From the NCBI RefSeq assembly GCF_900094735.1, contig NZ_FMBM01000001.1:992001-1056000 (forward strand): a stretch of DNA of 64,000 bases. Reading direction: 5' to 3'. How positions within the stretch are numbered: position 1 is the first letter of the stretch; each line of letters opens with the position of its first letter. This document shows, piece by piece, positions 45,752 through 57,622 of this stretch. Source of the DNA: Saliniramus fredricksonii (lineage in GTDB: Bacteria; Pseudomonadota; Alphaproteobacteria; Rhizobiales; Beijerinckiaceae). A program made the translations under genes and the position numbers. The notes under the pieces are model-generated. The model had not been told where the DNA came from, did not search any database, and saw only the letters and a list, made by a program, of their open reading frames with translations.

Positions 45752-46708
45752 ATGAACCTCCTGCACCAGATCTTCATCGAACCCTTCGCCTTCATGGGCG
45801 AGGCCCCGGACCTGCTTCTGCAGGTTCTCTGGGAGGGCTTCGTTTCCGGGATCCTCTATGCGCTGATCGCCCTCGGCTTCGTCCTGATCTTCAAGGCATC
45901 GGGCGTGTTCAACTTCGCCCAGGGCATCATGGTGGTGTTCGCCGCGCTGACGCTGGTGGGCTTCCATGCCATGGGCGTGCCGGCCATCCTCGCGCTGGCG
46001 CTGGCGATCGGGGTAATGTTCCTGCTTGCCGTCACGGTCGAGCGGGTGGTGCTGCGACCCCTGGTGAACCAGCCCGATATCATTCTCTTCATGGCCACGT
46101 TCGGGATCACCTATTTCCTGATCGGTTTCGGCGAGCTGATCTTTGGCGGCGAGCCCAAGCAGATGATCACCTCGGAGCTGATGCTGCCGGAAGGGCGGAC
46201 CAGCTTCGACATGGCCGGTGGCTTCGTCACCATCCAGCACATTGATATTGCGGCTGCGGTGATCGCGGTGATCATGATCGCCACGCTCGGCGTTTTCTTC
46301 TCCAAGACCCGGATCGGACGTGGATTGCGGGCCGTGGCCGACAGTCACAAGGCCGCGCTCTCCGTCGGCATCTCGCTCAACCAGATCTGGGTCATCGTCT
46401 GGTTCGCCGCCGGCATCGTCGCGCTGGTCACGGGAATCATGTGGGGCGCGCGCTCGGACGTGTCCTTCGCCCTCCAGATCATCGCGCTGAAGGCGCTGCC
46501 GGTTCTGATCCTCGGCGGCTTCACCTCGATCCCGGGCGCCATTGTCGGCGGGCTGATCATCGGCTTCGGCGAGAAGCTGGCCGAGTTCTACTGGGGCCCG
46601 ATCGTGGGCGGCGGCATCGAGAGCTGGTTTGCCTATGTGATCGCGCTTCTTTTCCTCGTCTTCCGGCCCCAGGGGCTGTTCGGCGAGAAGATCATCGAAC
46701 GCATATGA
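45752..46708 (+). CDS. Branched-chain amino-acid-type ABC permease, LivH type
   Basis: 318 residues with about eight hydrophobic segments. LWEGFVSGILYALIALGFVL is the usual LivH N-terminus after a short leader. VFNFAQGIMVVFAALTLVGF matches the conserved 'fNfAqG' motif, and GRGLRAVADSHKAALSVGIS is the coupling loop to the ATPase. LILGGFTSIPGAIVGGLIIG closes the protein. It forms the membrane channel together with the LivM-type gene downstream. Confidence 0.92.
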   Translation: MNLLHQIFIEPFAFMGEAPDLLLQVLWEGFVSGILYALIALGFVLIFKASGVFNFAQGIMVVFAALTLVGFHAMGVPAILALALAIGVMFLLAVTVERVVLRPLVNQPDIILFMATFGITYFLIGFGELIFGGEPKQMITSELMLPEGRTSFDMAGGFVTIQHIDIAAAVIAVIMIATLGVFFSKTRIGRGLRAVADSHKAALSVGISLNQIWVIVWFAAGIVALVTGIMWGARSDVSFALQIIALKALPVLILGGFTSIPGAIVGGLIIGFGEKLAEFYWGPIVGGGIESWFAYVIALLFLVFRPQGLFGEKIIERI

Positions 46709-46793
46709 CGATGCGCAGGAAGAACAAGACGCATTGCTTGCAGCCGGGGCCGGTCCGGGCACCGCATAACGAGACCAGGAAGGGAATCGCGCC

Positions 46794-47879
46794 GTGATCT
46801 ATCGTGAGGCCGGGCAATTCAAATCGAGCTATGCCGCAGACATGGCGGTGTTCCCGCTGAAGCAGGACCGGATCGGCATCCTTGTGATCATCCTGCTGGC
46901 CTATTCCATGGCCTTCTTCGGCTCGACCTTCATGCTCCAGGCAGTGCTGATTCCGTTCCTGATCTTTGCGCTCGCGGCGATCGGGCTGAACATGCTGGTC
47001 GGCTATACCGGCCTGCTGTCCCTCGGTACCGGCGCCTTCATGGGGGTGGGGGCCTATGCCTGCTACAAATTGATGACGATCTTCCCCGAGGTGAATGTCG
47101 TCATCTGGATACTGGTCTCGGGCTTCTTCTCGGCCGGGATCGGGATCCTCTTCGGTCTGCCGAGCCTGCGCATCAAGGGCTTCTATCTCGCCGTGGCGAC
47201 ACTCGCCGCGCAGTTCTTCCTGCAATGGACCTTCAACCGCGTTCCCTGGCTGGTGAACTATAATGTCTCCGGCGCGATCGAGGCGCCCCGGCGCACCCTG
47301 TTCGACGTCCAGATCGTGGGTGCAGCGGCCACACCGCAGGCGCGCTACATCGTGGTGCTCACCCTCGTCATCCTTCTCACCTGGATCGCCTCGAACATCG
47401 TGCATGGCCGCATCGGCCGGCAATGGATGGCGATCCGCGACATGGATATCGCCGCCGAGCTGATGGGCATTCGCCCGTTCAAGGCCAAACTCATGGCCTT
47501 TGCGGTCTCGTCGTATTATTGCGGCGTGGCCGGGGCGATGATGGTCTTTCTCTGGTATGGCGGGGCGGAATACAACGTCTTCAATATCGACCAATCCTTC
47601 GAAATCCTGTTCATGGTGATCATCGGCGGCCTCGGCTCGCTGATCGGCTCCTTCTTCGGCGCGGCGCTGATCTTCATGCTGCCGATCGCCATGGGCGCCC
47701 TGCTGCCTGCGATCTTCGAGCCGCTCGGGATACGGGTCGGCTCCGAGACGATCGAGCATCTGCGCTTCATGATCCTCGGCGCCATGATCATCTTCTTCCT
47801 GATCGTCGAGCCGCACGGCCTCGCGCGGCTATGGCAGATCGTCAAACAGAAGCTCCGGGTCTGGCCGTTCCCCTATTAG
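46794..47879 (+). CDS. Branched-chain amino-acid-type ABC permease, LivM type
   Basis: 361 residues from a GTG start at 46794. About nine hydrophobic segments. LNMLVGYTGLLSLGTGAFMG is the LivM signature, GLPSLRIKGFYLAVATLAAQ the conserved second motif, and RQWMAIRDMDIAAELMGIRP the EAA coupling loop. It pairs with the LivH-type permease just upstream. The N-terminal 35-residue leader is typical for the family. Confidence 0.92.
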   Translation: MIYREAGQFKSSYAADMAVFPLKQDRIGILVIILLAYSMAFFGSTFMLQAVLIPFLIFALAAIGLNMLVGYTGLLSLGTGAFMGVGAYACYKLMTIFPEVNVVIWILVSGFFSAGIGILFGLPSLRIKGFYLAVATLAAQFFLQWTFNRVPWLVNYNVSGAIEAPRRTLFDVQIVGAAATPQARYIVVLTLVILLTWIASNIVHGRIGRQWMAIRDMDIAAELMGIRPFKAKLMAFAVSSYYCGVAGAMMVFLWYGGAEYNVFNIDQSFEILFMVIIGGLGSLIGSFFGAALIFMLPIAMGALLPAIFEPLGIRVGSETIEHLRFMILGAMIIFFLIVEPHGLARLWQIVKQKLRVWPFPY

Positions 47880-47959
47880 GGCGGCCGGAATCACAAGGAG
47901 ACGTCGCAGCAGACTGAAACCGGCCGGTCAACGGCCACGACCCTGGGAGGGGAACGCTC

Positions 47960-49282
47960 ATGTCACTCAGATTATACGGTATCGGCGCTCTGGCCGCTTC
48001 CGTCTTTGCCGCATCCGCTGCGGTGACGGCGGCGCAGGCGCAGGACGGCATCTATGTGCCGCTCCTGACCTATCGCACCGGCGCCTTCGCCGGCTCCGGC
48101 ATTCCGATCGCTGACGGCATGCATGATTATCTCACCATGCTCAACGAGCGCGACGGCGGTATCGGCGGCGTGCCGCTGATCATCGAGGAATGTGAAACCG
48201 GCTACGACACCACGCGCGGCGTGGAATGCTACGAATCCGTGCGCGGCAACAATCCGGTGGTGGTGAACCCCTATTCCACGGGCATCACCCTGCAACTGAT
48301 CCCGCGCGCAGCGGTCGACGAGATTCCCGTGCTGTCGATGGCCTACGGCCTTTCGGCGGCGGCGGATGGCACCACGTTCCCCTGGGTGTTCAACCCGCCG
48401 GTGACCTATTGGGACGGCGCTTCCGCCTTCGTCAAGCACGCCGCCGATGTCGAGGGCGGCTTCGAGAATCTCGCGGGCAAGACCATCGGCCTCCTGCATC
48501 TCGATGCCCCCTATGGGCGCGAGCCGATCCCGGTGCTCGAGGCGCTTGCCGAAGAACATGGTTTCGAGGTCAAGCTCTACCCGGTTCCCGCACAGGACAT
48601 GCAGAACCAGTCCTCGGTCTGGCTCAATATCCGCCGCGATCGTCCCGACTGGATCTACCTGCAGGGCTGGGGCGCCATGAACCCCACCGCCGTGCGTGAA
48701 GCCGTGCGCACCAATTTCCCGGTGGATCGCCTGGTCGGTGTCTGGTGGGCCGGTGGCGACGAGGATGCCCGCGCCGGCGGGGCCGAGGCCGCTGGTTACA
48801 AGTCGCTGAACTTCCATGGTGTGGGCTCCGACTACCCCTTCATGGACGACATCATCACCTATGTGCACGAACGCGGCCTCTCGGAGTTCCCGCGTGAGCG
48901 CATCGGCGACAACCTCTACAATCGCGGCATCTACAACTCGATGCTGGTCGCCGAGGCGATCCGCACGGCGCAGGAAATCACGGGCAAGGACGTGATCGAT
49001 GGCACCGATATGCGGCTCGGCCTCGAAGCGATGAACATCACGCAAGAGCGGATTGCGGAGATGGGCATGGAAGACTTCATGGCCCCGCTTGGCATCAGTT
49101 GCGAAGACCATAGCGGCCATAATCAGGTCTATGTGGCCCAATGGGGCGGTGACGCATGGACACAGGGCACCGACTGGATGTCGCCGATGACGGAATTCGT
49201 GCGGCCCCTGATCGAAGACGCTGCTCAATCCTACGCGGCGGCGGATGCCGGATGGCCCGAGCGGACGGAAGAATGCCCCTGA
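47960..49282 (+). CDS. ABC transporter periplasmic substrate-binding protein, LivK type
   Basis: 440 residues with a signal peptide (ALAASVFAASAAVTAAQAQ). The Peripla_BP_6 fold is clear: GIYVPLLTYRTGAFAGSGIP, DYLTMLNERDGGIGGVPLII, NPYSTGITLQLIPRAAVDEI and LDAPYGREPIPVLEALAEEH. It is longer than amino-acid-binding LivJ/LivK (about 370), as in homologues tied to organic or aromatic acid transport. It delivers ligand to the LivH/LivM permeases; the co-encoded acyl-CoA synthetase suggests the ligand is a carboxylic acid. Confidence 0.9.
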   Translation: MSLRLYGIGALAASVFAASAAVTAAQAQDGIYVPLLTYRTGAFAGSGIPIADGMHDYLTMLNERDGGIGGVPLIIEECETGYDTTRGVECYESVRGNNPVVVNPYSTGITLQLIPRAAVDEIPVLSMAYGLSAAADGTTFPWVFNPPVTYWDGASAFVKHAADVEGGFENLAGKTIGLLHLDAPYGREPIPVLEALAEEHGFEVKLYPVPAQDMQNQSSVWLNIRRDRPDWIYLQGWGAMNPTAVREAVRTNFPVDRLVGVWWAGGDEDARAGGAEAAGYKSLNFHGVGSDYPFMDDIITYVHERGLSEFPRERIGDNLYNRGIYNSMLVAEAIRTAQEITGKDVIDGTDMRLGLEAMNITQERIAEMGMEDFMAPLGISCEDHSGHNQVYVAQWGGDAWTQGTDWMSPMTEFVRPLIEDAAQSYAAADAGWPERTEECP

Positions 49283-49351
49283 GGCAGGCCGTTTGCCACT
49301 GACGAATTCCCGGCGGAGCGCCATCTGCAGTTCCGCCGGGCCCCGATCGCG

Positions 49352-50233
49352 ATGACCCTGCAGGATGAATCCGAGATGAGCGCCACGACCGAAACCGCGC
49401 CTGAACAGATCACGACCGATCCCGAAAAGAAGGATCTGATCCTGTCGGTCAACAATATCGAAGTGATCTACGATCACGTCATCCTGGTTTTGAAGGGCGT
49501 CTCCCTGAACGTGCCGCGGCGCGGCATCGTCGCCATTCTCGGCGCCAACGGCGCCGGCAAGACCACGACCCTCAAGGCCGTCTCCAACCTGCTCCATGCC
49601 GAGCGTGGCGAGGTGACCAAGGGTTCGATCGAATTCGAGGGCGAGCGCATCGAGCGCCTCTCTCCCAACGACCTGGTGCGGCGCGGCTGTATCCAGGTGC
49701 TGGAAGGCCGCCACTGCTTCGGCCACCTCACCATCGAGGAAAACCTCCTCACCGGCGCCTTCACCCGCAAGGACGGTTCCGCCGCCATCAAGGCGGATAT
49801 GGAGAAGGTCTACAATTATTTCCCGCGCCTGCGCGAGCGCCGCAGCGCCATGGCGGGCTATACTTCCGGCGGCGAGCAGCAGATGTGCGCCATCGGGCGC
49901 GCCCTGATGAGCAAGCCCAAGATGATCCTGCTCGACGAGCCCTCCATGGGGCTGGCGCCGCAGATCGTCGAGGAAATCTTCGAGATCGTGCAGGATCTCA
50001 ACGCCAAGGAAGGCGTCTCCTTCCTGCTGGCGGAGCAGAATACCAACATGGCGCTGCGCTACGCGACTTACGGCTACATTCTGGAGACCGGGCGCGTGGT
50101 CATGGACGGCGAGGCGAAGATGCTGCGCGAGAACGAGGATGTGAAGGAATTCTACCTCGGCATCTCGGATAGCGGCGCACGCTCATTCCGTAACGTCAAG
50201 ACCTACAAGCGCCGCAAGCGCTGGCTCGCCTGA
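49352..50233 (+). CDS. ABC transporter ATP-binding protein, LivF type
   Basis: 293 residues from ATG 49352; ATG 49376 is an equally plausible start. Walker A GANGAGKTTTLKAVSNLLHA, Q-loop region RRGCIQVLEGRHCFGHLTIE, signature GYTSGGEQQMCAIGRALMSK, Walker B ILLDEPSMGLAPQIVEEIFE and H-loop LLAEQNTNMALRYATYGYIL are present. The tail RNVKTYKRRKRWLA is strongly basic, unusual for LivF. It is the last gene of the operon. Confidence 0.92.
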   Translation: MTLQDESEMSATTETAPEQITTDPEKKDLILSVNNIEVIYDHVILVLKGVSLNVPRRGIVAILGANGAGKTTTLKAVSNLLHAERGEVTKGSIEFEGERIERLSPNDLVRRGCIQVLEGRHCFGHLTIEENLLTGAFTRKDGSAAIKADMEKVYNYFPRLRERRSAMAGYTSGGEQQMCAIGRALMSKPKMILLDEPSMGLAPQIVEEIFEIVQDLNAKEGVSFLLAEQNTNMALRYATYGYILETGRVVMDGEAKMLRENEDVKEFYLGISDSGARSFRNVKTYKRRKRWLA

Positions 50234-50249
50234 AGTCAGGCCCGCAGCA

Positions 50250-51179
50250 TCAGTGTCCGGCAAGAGTGCGCAAGGCCTCCTGCGGGATCTCGATCAGCGT
50301 CTCGATGGCCGCGCCATCCCCGACCAGCGTGAAGCGGAAAGGCGTCGCGCCCGTGATTTCACGCGGGGTCTCGGCAAAATCGACCGTGAAGACCTGGCGG
50401 CCCGACGAATCGGGCCGGGCTGCCTCATCGGGATCGAGGAACCAGTGATAATCCGGGCCTTCCGCCATCAGCAGGGCATCAGGCGGGGCCTCGACGGTCA
50501 GTGCGAGCTTGCCGTCATCGGTCAGGTCGTGGTCATGGAAGGCGAGCCCGGCATAAGGCTCGCCCGGTGTGACGCGGCGGGGCACCTGCCTCGACGCGTC
50601 GGCGAGGCGGGGCGCATGACTCCCGCTCTGTGCCACGGGAATGGTCAGTTCGAAATCGGCGAAGGCGGGAATGCAGACATCCTTGCACACGCCGTAGCTG
50701 AGGCTGACGCTGAGCGTCACCGGCTCGCCGGTATCGGTCGGGGTGATCATCACCGGCAGGAGCACCTCATCCTGGTAACCGAAGAACGTGCCGCTCGCAT
50801 CCCTGAAGCGCCCCGGGGCGGGAAATTCGAGTGAAAGATCCGCGACGTTGCGCGAGCCGGACCAATCGATCTCCGGCGGCAGGCCCGAATCACCGGCATG
50901 GCGCCAATAGGTCTTGTAGCCCTCAGTGAGTTCGATCTCGATACCGGCGAGCAGCTGTGTCCCGTCGCCGGCGCCGGCGATGAGCCGTGCGCGGGAGGCA
51001 TGGCCTTCTTCCCAGGCGGTTTCCTGTGCGACGGCCGATCCGGCCATACCCGCCGACAGCGCGAGCAGCATCACCAATGCCGCTGCCGAGGCATACGATG
51101 GCTGAAACCGGTTGCGCCGCCCGGCGCGCGCCATGCCGCCATCAAAGAATTCACCACATCGCGCAAACGTCATCCGCAT
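50250..51179 (-). CDS. DsbD alpha-domain (DsbD_N-like) exported protein
   Basis: 309 residues from ATG 51179 (GGAAGG just upstream). A long N-terminus precedes a signal sequence ([20 protein letters not shown], then VAQ). The mature part has [40 protein letters not shown] and [20 protein letters not shown], in which the Cys pair of the DsbD N-terminal thiol-disulfide domain is visible. It lacks the DsbD membrane core and C-terminal thioredoxin domain, so it is a stand-alone version that must exchange electrons with another carrier such as CcdA or ScsB. It is convergent with the Liv operon. Confidence 0.82.
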   Translation of the reverse strand: MRMTFARCGEFFDGGMARAGRRNRFQPSYASAAALVMLLALSAGMAGSAVAQETAWEEGHASRARLIAGAGDGTQLLAGIEIELTEGYKTYWRHAGDSGLPPEIDWSGSRNVADLSLEFPAPGRFRDASGTFFGYQDEVLLPVMITPTDTGEPVTLSVSLSYGVCKDVCIPAFADFELTIPVAQSGSHAPRLADASRQVPRRVTPGEPYAGLAFHDHDLTDDGKLALTVEAPPDALLMAEGPDYHWFLDPDEAARPDSSGRQVFTVDFAETPREITGATPFRFTLVGDGAAIETLIEIPQEALRTLAGH

Positions 51180-51329
51180 TGCCCTTCCGTTTTGAAATCT
51201 ACAGGTAACCATCTCCCGCCCGGCCTCCAAGCCCGCCGCGCTCAAGGATGCGTGACCGGGGATCATAAATCGATGGACATCGGCATCCGGTTTCGCGATT
51301 CTGGCTCCTGCAGAGAGGATTGTGTCACC

Positions 51330-51932
51330 ATGGACAAGGACCGGGTCAGCGCATTCGACAATCTCGAAGGGCATCTGCTCATCGCCATGCCCGGCATGCC
51401 GGATGAGCGTTTCATGCGTGCCGTGATCTATGTCTGCGAGCATTCCGCGCGGGGCGCGATGGGTATCGTCATCAACAAACCGGCCTCCGATCTGCGGCTG
51501 CCCGATCTCCTGGTGCAACTTGAGATCATCGGGGATGATGATGCGATGCATCTGCCTGATGCGCTCGATCGCGTGCCCGTCCTGATGGGCGGGCCGGTCG
51601 AGACCAGCCGCGGATTCGTGCTGCATTCCCCCGATTACCGCGTGGCGCAATCGACCCAGGCCGTCGCCCCCGGGATCTGCCTGACGTCAACGGTCGATAT
51701 CCTGCGCGCCATCGCCCGCGGGCATGGACCACGCGATGCGGTGCTCGCGCTGGGTTATGCCGGGTGGAGTGCAGGACAGCTCGAGAATGAAATCCAGAGC
51801 AATGGATGGTTGAGTTGCCCGGCGGATCCGGATGTTGTCTTCAACCATGCTGCCGATGATCAATATGCGCGCGCTCTGCGCCTTCTGGGTATCGATCCGG
51901 CATTGCTGTCATCATCGGTGGGCCATGCCTGA
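51330..51932 (+). CDS. YqgE/AlgH family protein
   Basis: 200 residues from ATG 51330 (AGAGGAT upstream). The family core is clear: [59 protein letters not shown] and [20 protein letters not shown]. Despite the name AlgH, the molecular function of the family is unsettled. It is divergent from the DsbD-alpha gene, sharing a 150-base upstream region with it. Confidence 0.92.
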   Translation: MDKDRVSAFDNLEGHLLIAMPGMPDERFMRAVIYVCEHSARGAMGIVINKPASDLRLPDLLVQLEIIGDDDAMHLPDALDRVPVLMGGPVETSRGFVLHSPDYRVAQSTQAVAPGICLTSTVDILRAIARGHGPRDAVLALGYAGWSAGQLENEIQSNGWLSCPADPDVVFNHAADDQYARALRLLGIDPALLSSSVGHA

Positions 51933-52085
51933 CCGGGCGCTCCCGATCATTGTCGGGCGCATCGGTTTTTTCATTGCGCCGGTTTCCGCCTGCTGAAACT
52001 CGTCCCTGAAACGAAACCGCCGCATCTCGTCACGGACGCGGCGGTCAGGCCCGCCGCGCGCGACGGGGCCGGTCATGAAACAATC

Positions 52086-52274
52086 TCAGTGGACGGTGGC
52101 CTTGCCATTGGCCTGTTGCAGGCGCGAGATCTCGTCCTTGAGCTGGAGCTTCTTGCGTTTGAGTTCGGCGACTTCGCGGTCATCCGAAGAGGGGCGGATC
52201 TGGGCTTCGTGAAGCGCCTTCTCCAATGCCTGATGCTTCTTTTCCAACTCCACGAGATGGCTCTGCAGCGACAT
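52086..52274 (-). CDS. YdcH/DUF465 small coiled-coil protein
   Basis: 62 residues, start at ATG 52274 after GGAGGA. The sequence LQSHLVELEKKHQALEKALH then EVAELKRKKLQLKDEISRLQ is the DUF465 helical hairpin with strong heptads. Function unknown. It is divergent from a second DUF465 gene 176 bases away. Confidence 0.85.
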   Translation of the reverse strand: MSLQSHLVELEKKHQALEKALHEAQIRPSSDDREVAELKRKKLQLKDEISRLQQANGKATVH

Positions 52275-52450
52275 GTCGGGTCCTCCATTCGTTCGTGCCG
52301 ACGTCATCATACTGTCACACGAAACGTGGCGATTCAAAGATAATCGCATCATTCGGATTTGATCGATTTGCCGAATTCTGCGGGCTGGACGCCTGCTGTG
52401 GAAAGGCTTACTGTACGCTTCGACAGCAAGTGAGGCGTCGCGGAGCGAAT

Positions 52451-52750
52451 ATGGTCGGCGAAGAAGAGACTTACCGCAATGCGGGAGATTGCGGGAATGA
52501 CAATGTCGACAATCTGGTCGCCGACAACATCGTCGCCTTCGGCGGTCCCCGTGACGAGGAGCGGGTGCTGCGCCGCGAACTGGCGCGTCTGCGCCAAGAG
52601 CATCGCGACCTCGATTCGGCGATCGACGCGCTCGAGACAATGAGCACCAGCGACAAGCTGCAGCTGCAGCGCCTGAAGAAGCGCAAGCTCGTCCTGCGCG
52701 ACCGGATCATCGATCTCGAAGACCGGCTCAACCCCGATATCATCGCCTGA
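52451..52750 (+). CDS. DUF465 (YdcH-like) protein with N-terminal extension
   Basis: 99 residues. The C-terminal 60 residues form the same DUF465 hairpin (RRELARLRQEHRDLDSAIDA, STSDKLQLQRLKKRKLVLRD). The N-terminal 38 residues are Asn/Asp-rich and probably flexible. Pairing of a short and a longer DUF465 gene back to back is common in this group of bacteria. A hetero-oligomer is conceivable but untested. Confidence 0.8.
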   Translation: MVGEEETYRNAGDCGNDNVDNLVADNIVAFGGPRDEERVLRRELARLRQEHRDLDSAIDALETMSTSDKLQLQRLKKRKLVLRDRIIDLEDRLNPDIIA

Positions 52751-52782
52751 ACGCGCCGTTATCGAAGGCGCCAGACAGCGCG

Positions 52783-53082
52783 TCAGCGCACGGCGCGCAC
52801 GGCCTCGTCATCCTCGATGACATAAAGCACGGGTTCCGCGACGGGTGGCCGGCGAATGCCGGGGCGCACGGGATCGGCGATGACGATGCGGATCGTCTGA
52901 TCGCTCCGGGTGCCGGCAAGCTCTGATTGATTTGCCTGCGCCCCGGTCAGGACCGTGATCCGGCTGGTCTCGGCAGTGGCCGGTGTGGCGACGACGGCAA
53001 GCGGGACGACAGCAAGGGAGAGCAGCGCGGCAGCGCAAAGGGCGGCGCCTGTCAGGCTGCGGCTGATCGGTGCAAGCGACAT
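52783..53082 (-). CDS. Small secreted protein, unknown function
   Basis: 99 residues from ATG 53082 (GAAGGA 8 bases upstream; ATG 53091 possible). A signal peptide (LTGAALCAAALLSLAVVPLA, cleavage after ATAE) is followed by a short mature part: TSRITVLTGAQANQSELAGT, IRIVIADPVRPGIRRPPVAE and a VLYVIEDDEAV end. No family recognised. Confidence 0.6.
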   Translation of the reverse strand: MSLAPISRSLTGAALCAAALLSLAVVPLAVVATPATAETSRITVLTGAQANQSELAGTRSDQTIRIVIADPVRPGIRRPPVAEPVLYVIEDDEAVRAVR

Positions 53083-53322
53083 GGCATTCATCCTTCGATC
53101 CCCGATTTTCTGCAATACGGTTAACGAAGTGTAAACGCCATTAGCCATCGCGTCAGCACGAATCTGACCCGAATCACGCTTGCGATGAAACTATTGCGAA
53201 TTGTATCGTGGCGCTCCGGACGCCCCAGCACACGGGAACTCCCACACATTTACGATCCTGGCCGGACACCCCATCGGAATTCTTGCATCCGGTACCGAAA
53301 ACGGGGTAATGGCTTGCGCGAT

Positions 53323-53398
53323 GCCGGTTTAGCTCAGTTGGTAGAGCAACCGCCTTGTAAGCGGTAGGTCGTCAGTTCGAGTCTGACAACCGGCACCA
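53323..53398 (+). tRNA. tRNA-Thr (TGT)
   Basis: 76 nt with the acceptor stem GCCGGTT/AACCGGC, D-arm AGCTCAGTTGGTAGAGCA, anticodon stem ACCGC/GCGGT around CTTGTAA (anticodon TGT), T-loop GTTCGAGTC and an encoded CCA end (53396-53398). All arms pair fully. Confidence 0.95.
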
Positions 53399-53593
53399 TT
53401 GCCTCTCCCTCGGCCAACAACCCTCGTCCGCCCTGCGATCATCGGGGATCTGCTCCGCAGTCGCGGTTTCGCGCTTGCTATCCAGCGCCTTCTCCATGCT
53501 CTTCTGCATCCCGGGCTTCGGGGTTTGCGCGCTCATGGCGCCATATCCGCTGCCGGCGTTGCGCGTTCGGATCATCCTCGCACGCCGAGCGCC

Positions 53594-53836
53594 TCACTCC
53601 TTCGCCTTGTCGATTTCATCTTCGCCGGCGCTTTCGGGCGGCTTGTCCTTGCCGGTCACCAGACGTTCGGCCTCGCCGAGCCATTTTGAATGCGCGTGGC
53701 CCATCCGGGTATCGGCATGATGGAACCCGCCCTGCCCCGGGGAATTATCCGTGCCAGGCTGCTTGCGCTTTTCGCTTTCTGCAGGCGCTTGTGTTGCGGC
53801 GTCTTCCCTTTTCCTGCCGTCGGATTCCTCGGCCAT
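53594..53836 (-). CDS. 80-residue highly charged hypothetical protein
   Basis: Starts at ATG 53836 with AGGAGG 7 bases upstream, an excellent ribosome site. The product is hydrophilic and probably disordered: EESDGRKREDAATQAPAESE, a Gly/His patch (GQGGFHHADTRMGHAHSKWL), then an acidic-basic tail. There is no hydrophobic segment. Function unknown. Confidence 0.6.
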   Translation of the reverse strand: MAEESDGRKREDAATQAPAESEKRKQPGTDNSPGQGGFHHADTRMGHAHSKWLGEAERLVTGKDKPPESAGEDEIDKAKE

Positions 53837-53913
53837 GCACGCCTCCTCTCATGAACTTGCAATGCGTTTGATCAACGCGCCGACCGCGACCGCGTTCCAT
53901 GATGACACCGGGT

Positions 53914-53942
53914 CTTGTGTGGCGCATCAGCAACACCTAGAT
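53914..53942 (+). promoter_or_regulatory. Candidate sigma-32 (RpoH) promoter for clpB
   Basis: CTTG at 53914-53917, an 18-base spacer, then CCTAGAT at 53936-53942. The alphaproteobacterial RpoH consensus is CTTG-N17/18-CYTATNT, so only one base of the -10 motif differs. It lies 99 bases before the clpB start codon, a reasonable distance. rpoH is in the same window (20970). Confidence 0.6.
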
Positions 53943-54040
53943 CAGGGATGCCGGTCGCTTGTCAGGAAGGGCCGGCGCGACAGACGAGCATCATGAGGCG
54001 TGCCCGTTCGGGGCGTCGGTGGGTGGCTTGAAAGGACGAG

Positions 54041-56707
<2,667 letters not shown>

Positions 56708-56903
56708 GAGCCGTGTTGCGCTGCATCAACACACTGCGTCGGGAAACCGGCGCAGTGGTCGCAAAGCTGCGTGAAAGCTTGACAGGACGATGCAATCCTG
56801 CGCATTCATGCGGATATTGCGCCGCAAAAAATTTTGTTAAGGAATTCTGGAACCGATCTTGCTTCGGCAGTGTTGTCGGAATGCGAAACGGGAGGTCAGA
56901 ATC

Positions 56904-57047
56904 ATGAACGTGTTCAGGATAGCCAACAGGGATCTCATGCCGATGCTCGGCGTTTCCATTGTTTTCGGCGCGATCGGCGCGGCGGCCATGATCAGCCTCG
57001 CGACACTCTCCGCCCCGAGCTTCTCTCTGGCGGCATTGCTGCCCTGA
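56904..57047 (+). CDS. 47-residue membrane protein with a strong ribosome site and its own terminator
   Basis: Too short for most gene callers. GGGAGG lies 8 bases before ATG 56904. The product begins MNVFRIANRDLMPMLGVSIV and has one long hydrophobic stretch (about 13-32, PMLGVSIVFGAIGAAAMISL), then a Ser/Ala-rich end. A rho-independent terminator follows 18 bases past the stop. The upstream 150 bases are AT-rich enough to hold a promoter. No family recognised; a stress-related small membrane protein is one possibility. Confidence 0.6.
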   Translation: MNVFRIANRDLMPMLGVSIVFGAIGAAAMISLATLSAPSFSLAALLP

Positions 57048-57064
57048 TAACGAGGTGCACAAAC

Positions 57065-57087
57065 AGGCGGCATTTGCCGCCTTTTTA
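57065..57087 (+). terminator. Rho-independent terminator
   Basis: Stem aggcggca (57065-57072) with tgccgcct (57075-57082), a 2-base loop, then TTTTATT. It follows the 47-codon gene and makes a discrete transcription unit. Confidence 0.85.
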
Positions 57088-57338
57088 TTGTCTATCGGAC
57101 GGTGCAGCTGCTGGTTCGGCATGCGGGCGTGATTGAAATCCAAGTGGCCGGGCCGGTATATCCGGCGCGCGAATTCGGATAGTGGTGCTGCGCAAATCCG
57201 TCTCGCACCATAGTCGCGGTCGTGTGATTGCCGGATTGCGAGAAGCAATACCCGGGTACCGGGCCTCCACATGATGCACGAGGCCCACATTGCAGCAGCC
57301 CAAGCTGCATACGTCGAAATTTCATCAATGAGGGAAAC

Positions 57339-57413
57339 TGGAGCGGGCGATGGGATTCGAACCCACGACCCCAACCTTGGCAAGGTTGTGCTCTACCCCT
57401 GAGCTACACCCGC
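57339..57413 (-). tRNA. tRNA-Gly (GCC)
   Basis: 75 nt on the minus strand. The acceptor stem is GCGGGTG/CGCCCGC with a T discriminator, D-arm TAGCTCAGGGGTAGAGCA, anticodon stem AACCT/AGGTT around TGCCA-type loop TTGCCAA (anticodon GCC), T-loop GGTTCGAATCC and encoded CCA (57339-57341). Confidence 0.94.
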
Positions 57414-57622
57414 ACGCTCCGTGACGGCCCTGAAACCGTCTGCGGTGGTCGCCACCGCGTCGATGGCGTTGATATGAACCAGACGCGCGGGCTTTGCAAG
57501 AGGATTTTTTGAGGATTTTTTGAGGAATTTCTTGCGGATTTTCTGCCGATTTCCCGGCACAGGCGCCTGCAGAAACGCCGTACGCCTTGAGGCCGGGCCC
57601 TTGCATGGTTACAAGCGAAGCC

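Noticed and set aside
53372-53575. Minus-strand 67-codon frame ending WCRLSDSN
   Set aside because: Its last codons are the antisense of tRNA-Thr, there is no ribosome site, and no family is recognisable.
57085-57330. Two overlapping minus-strand frames of 70-80 codons between the terminator and tRNA-Gly
   Set aside because: No ribosome site, Arg/Pro-rich composition of chance frames, and no resemblance to known proteins.
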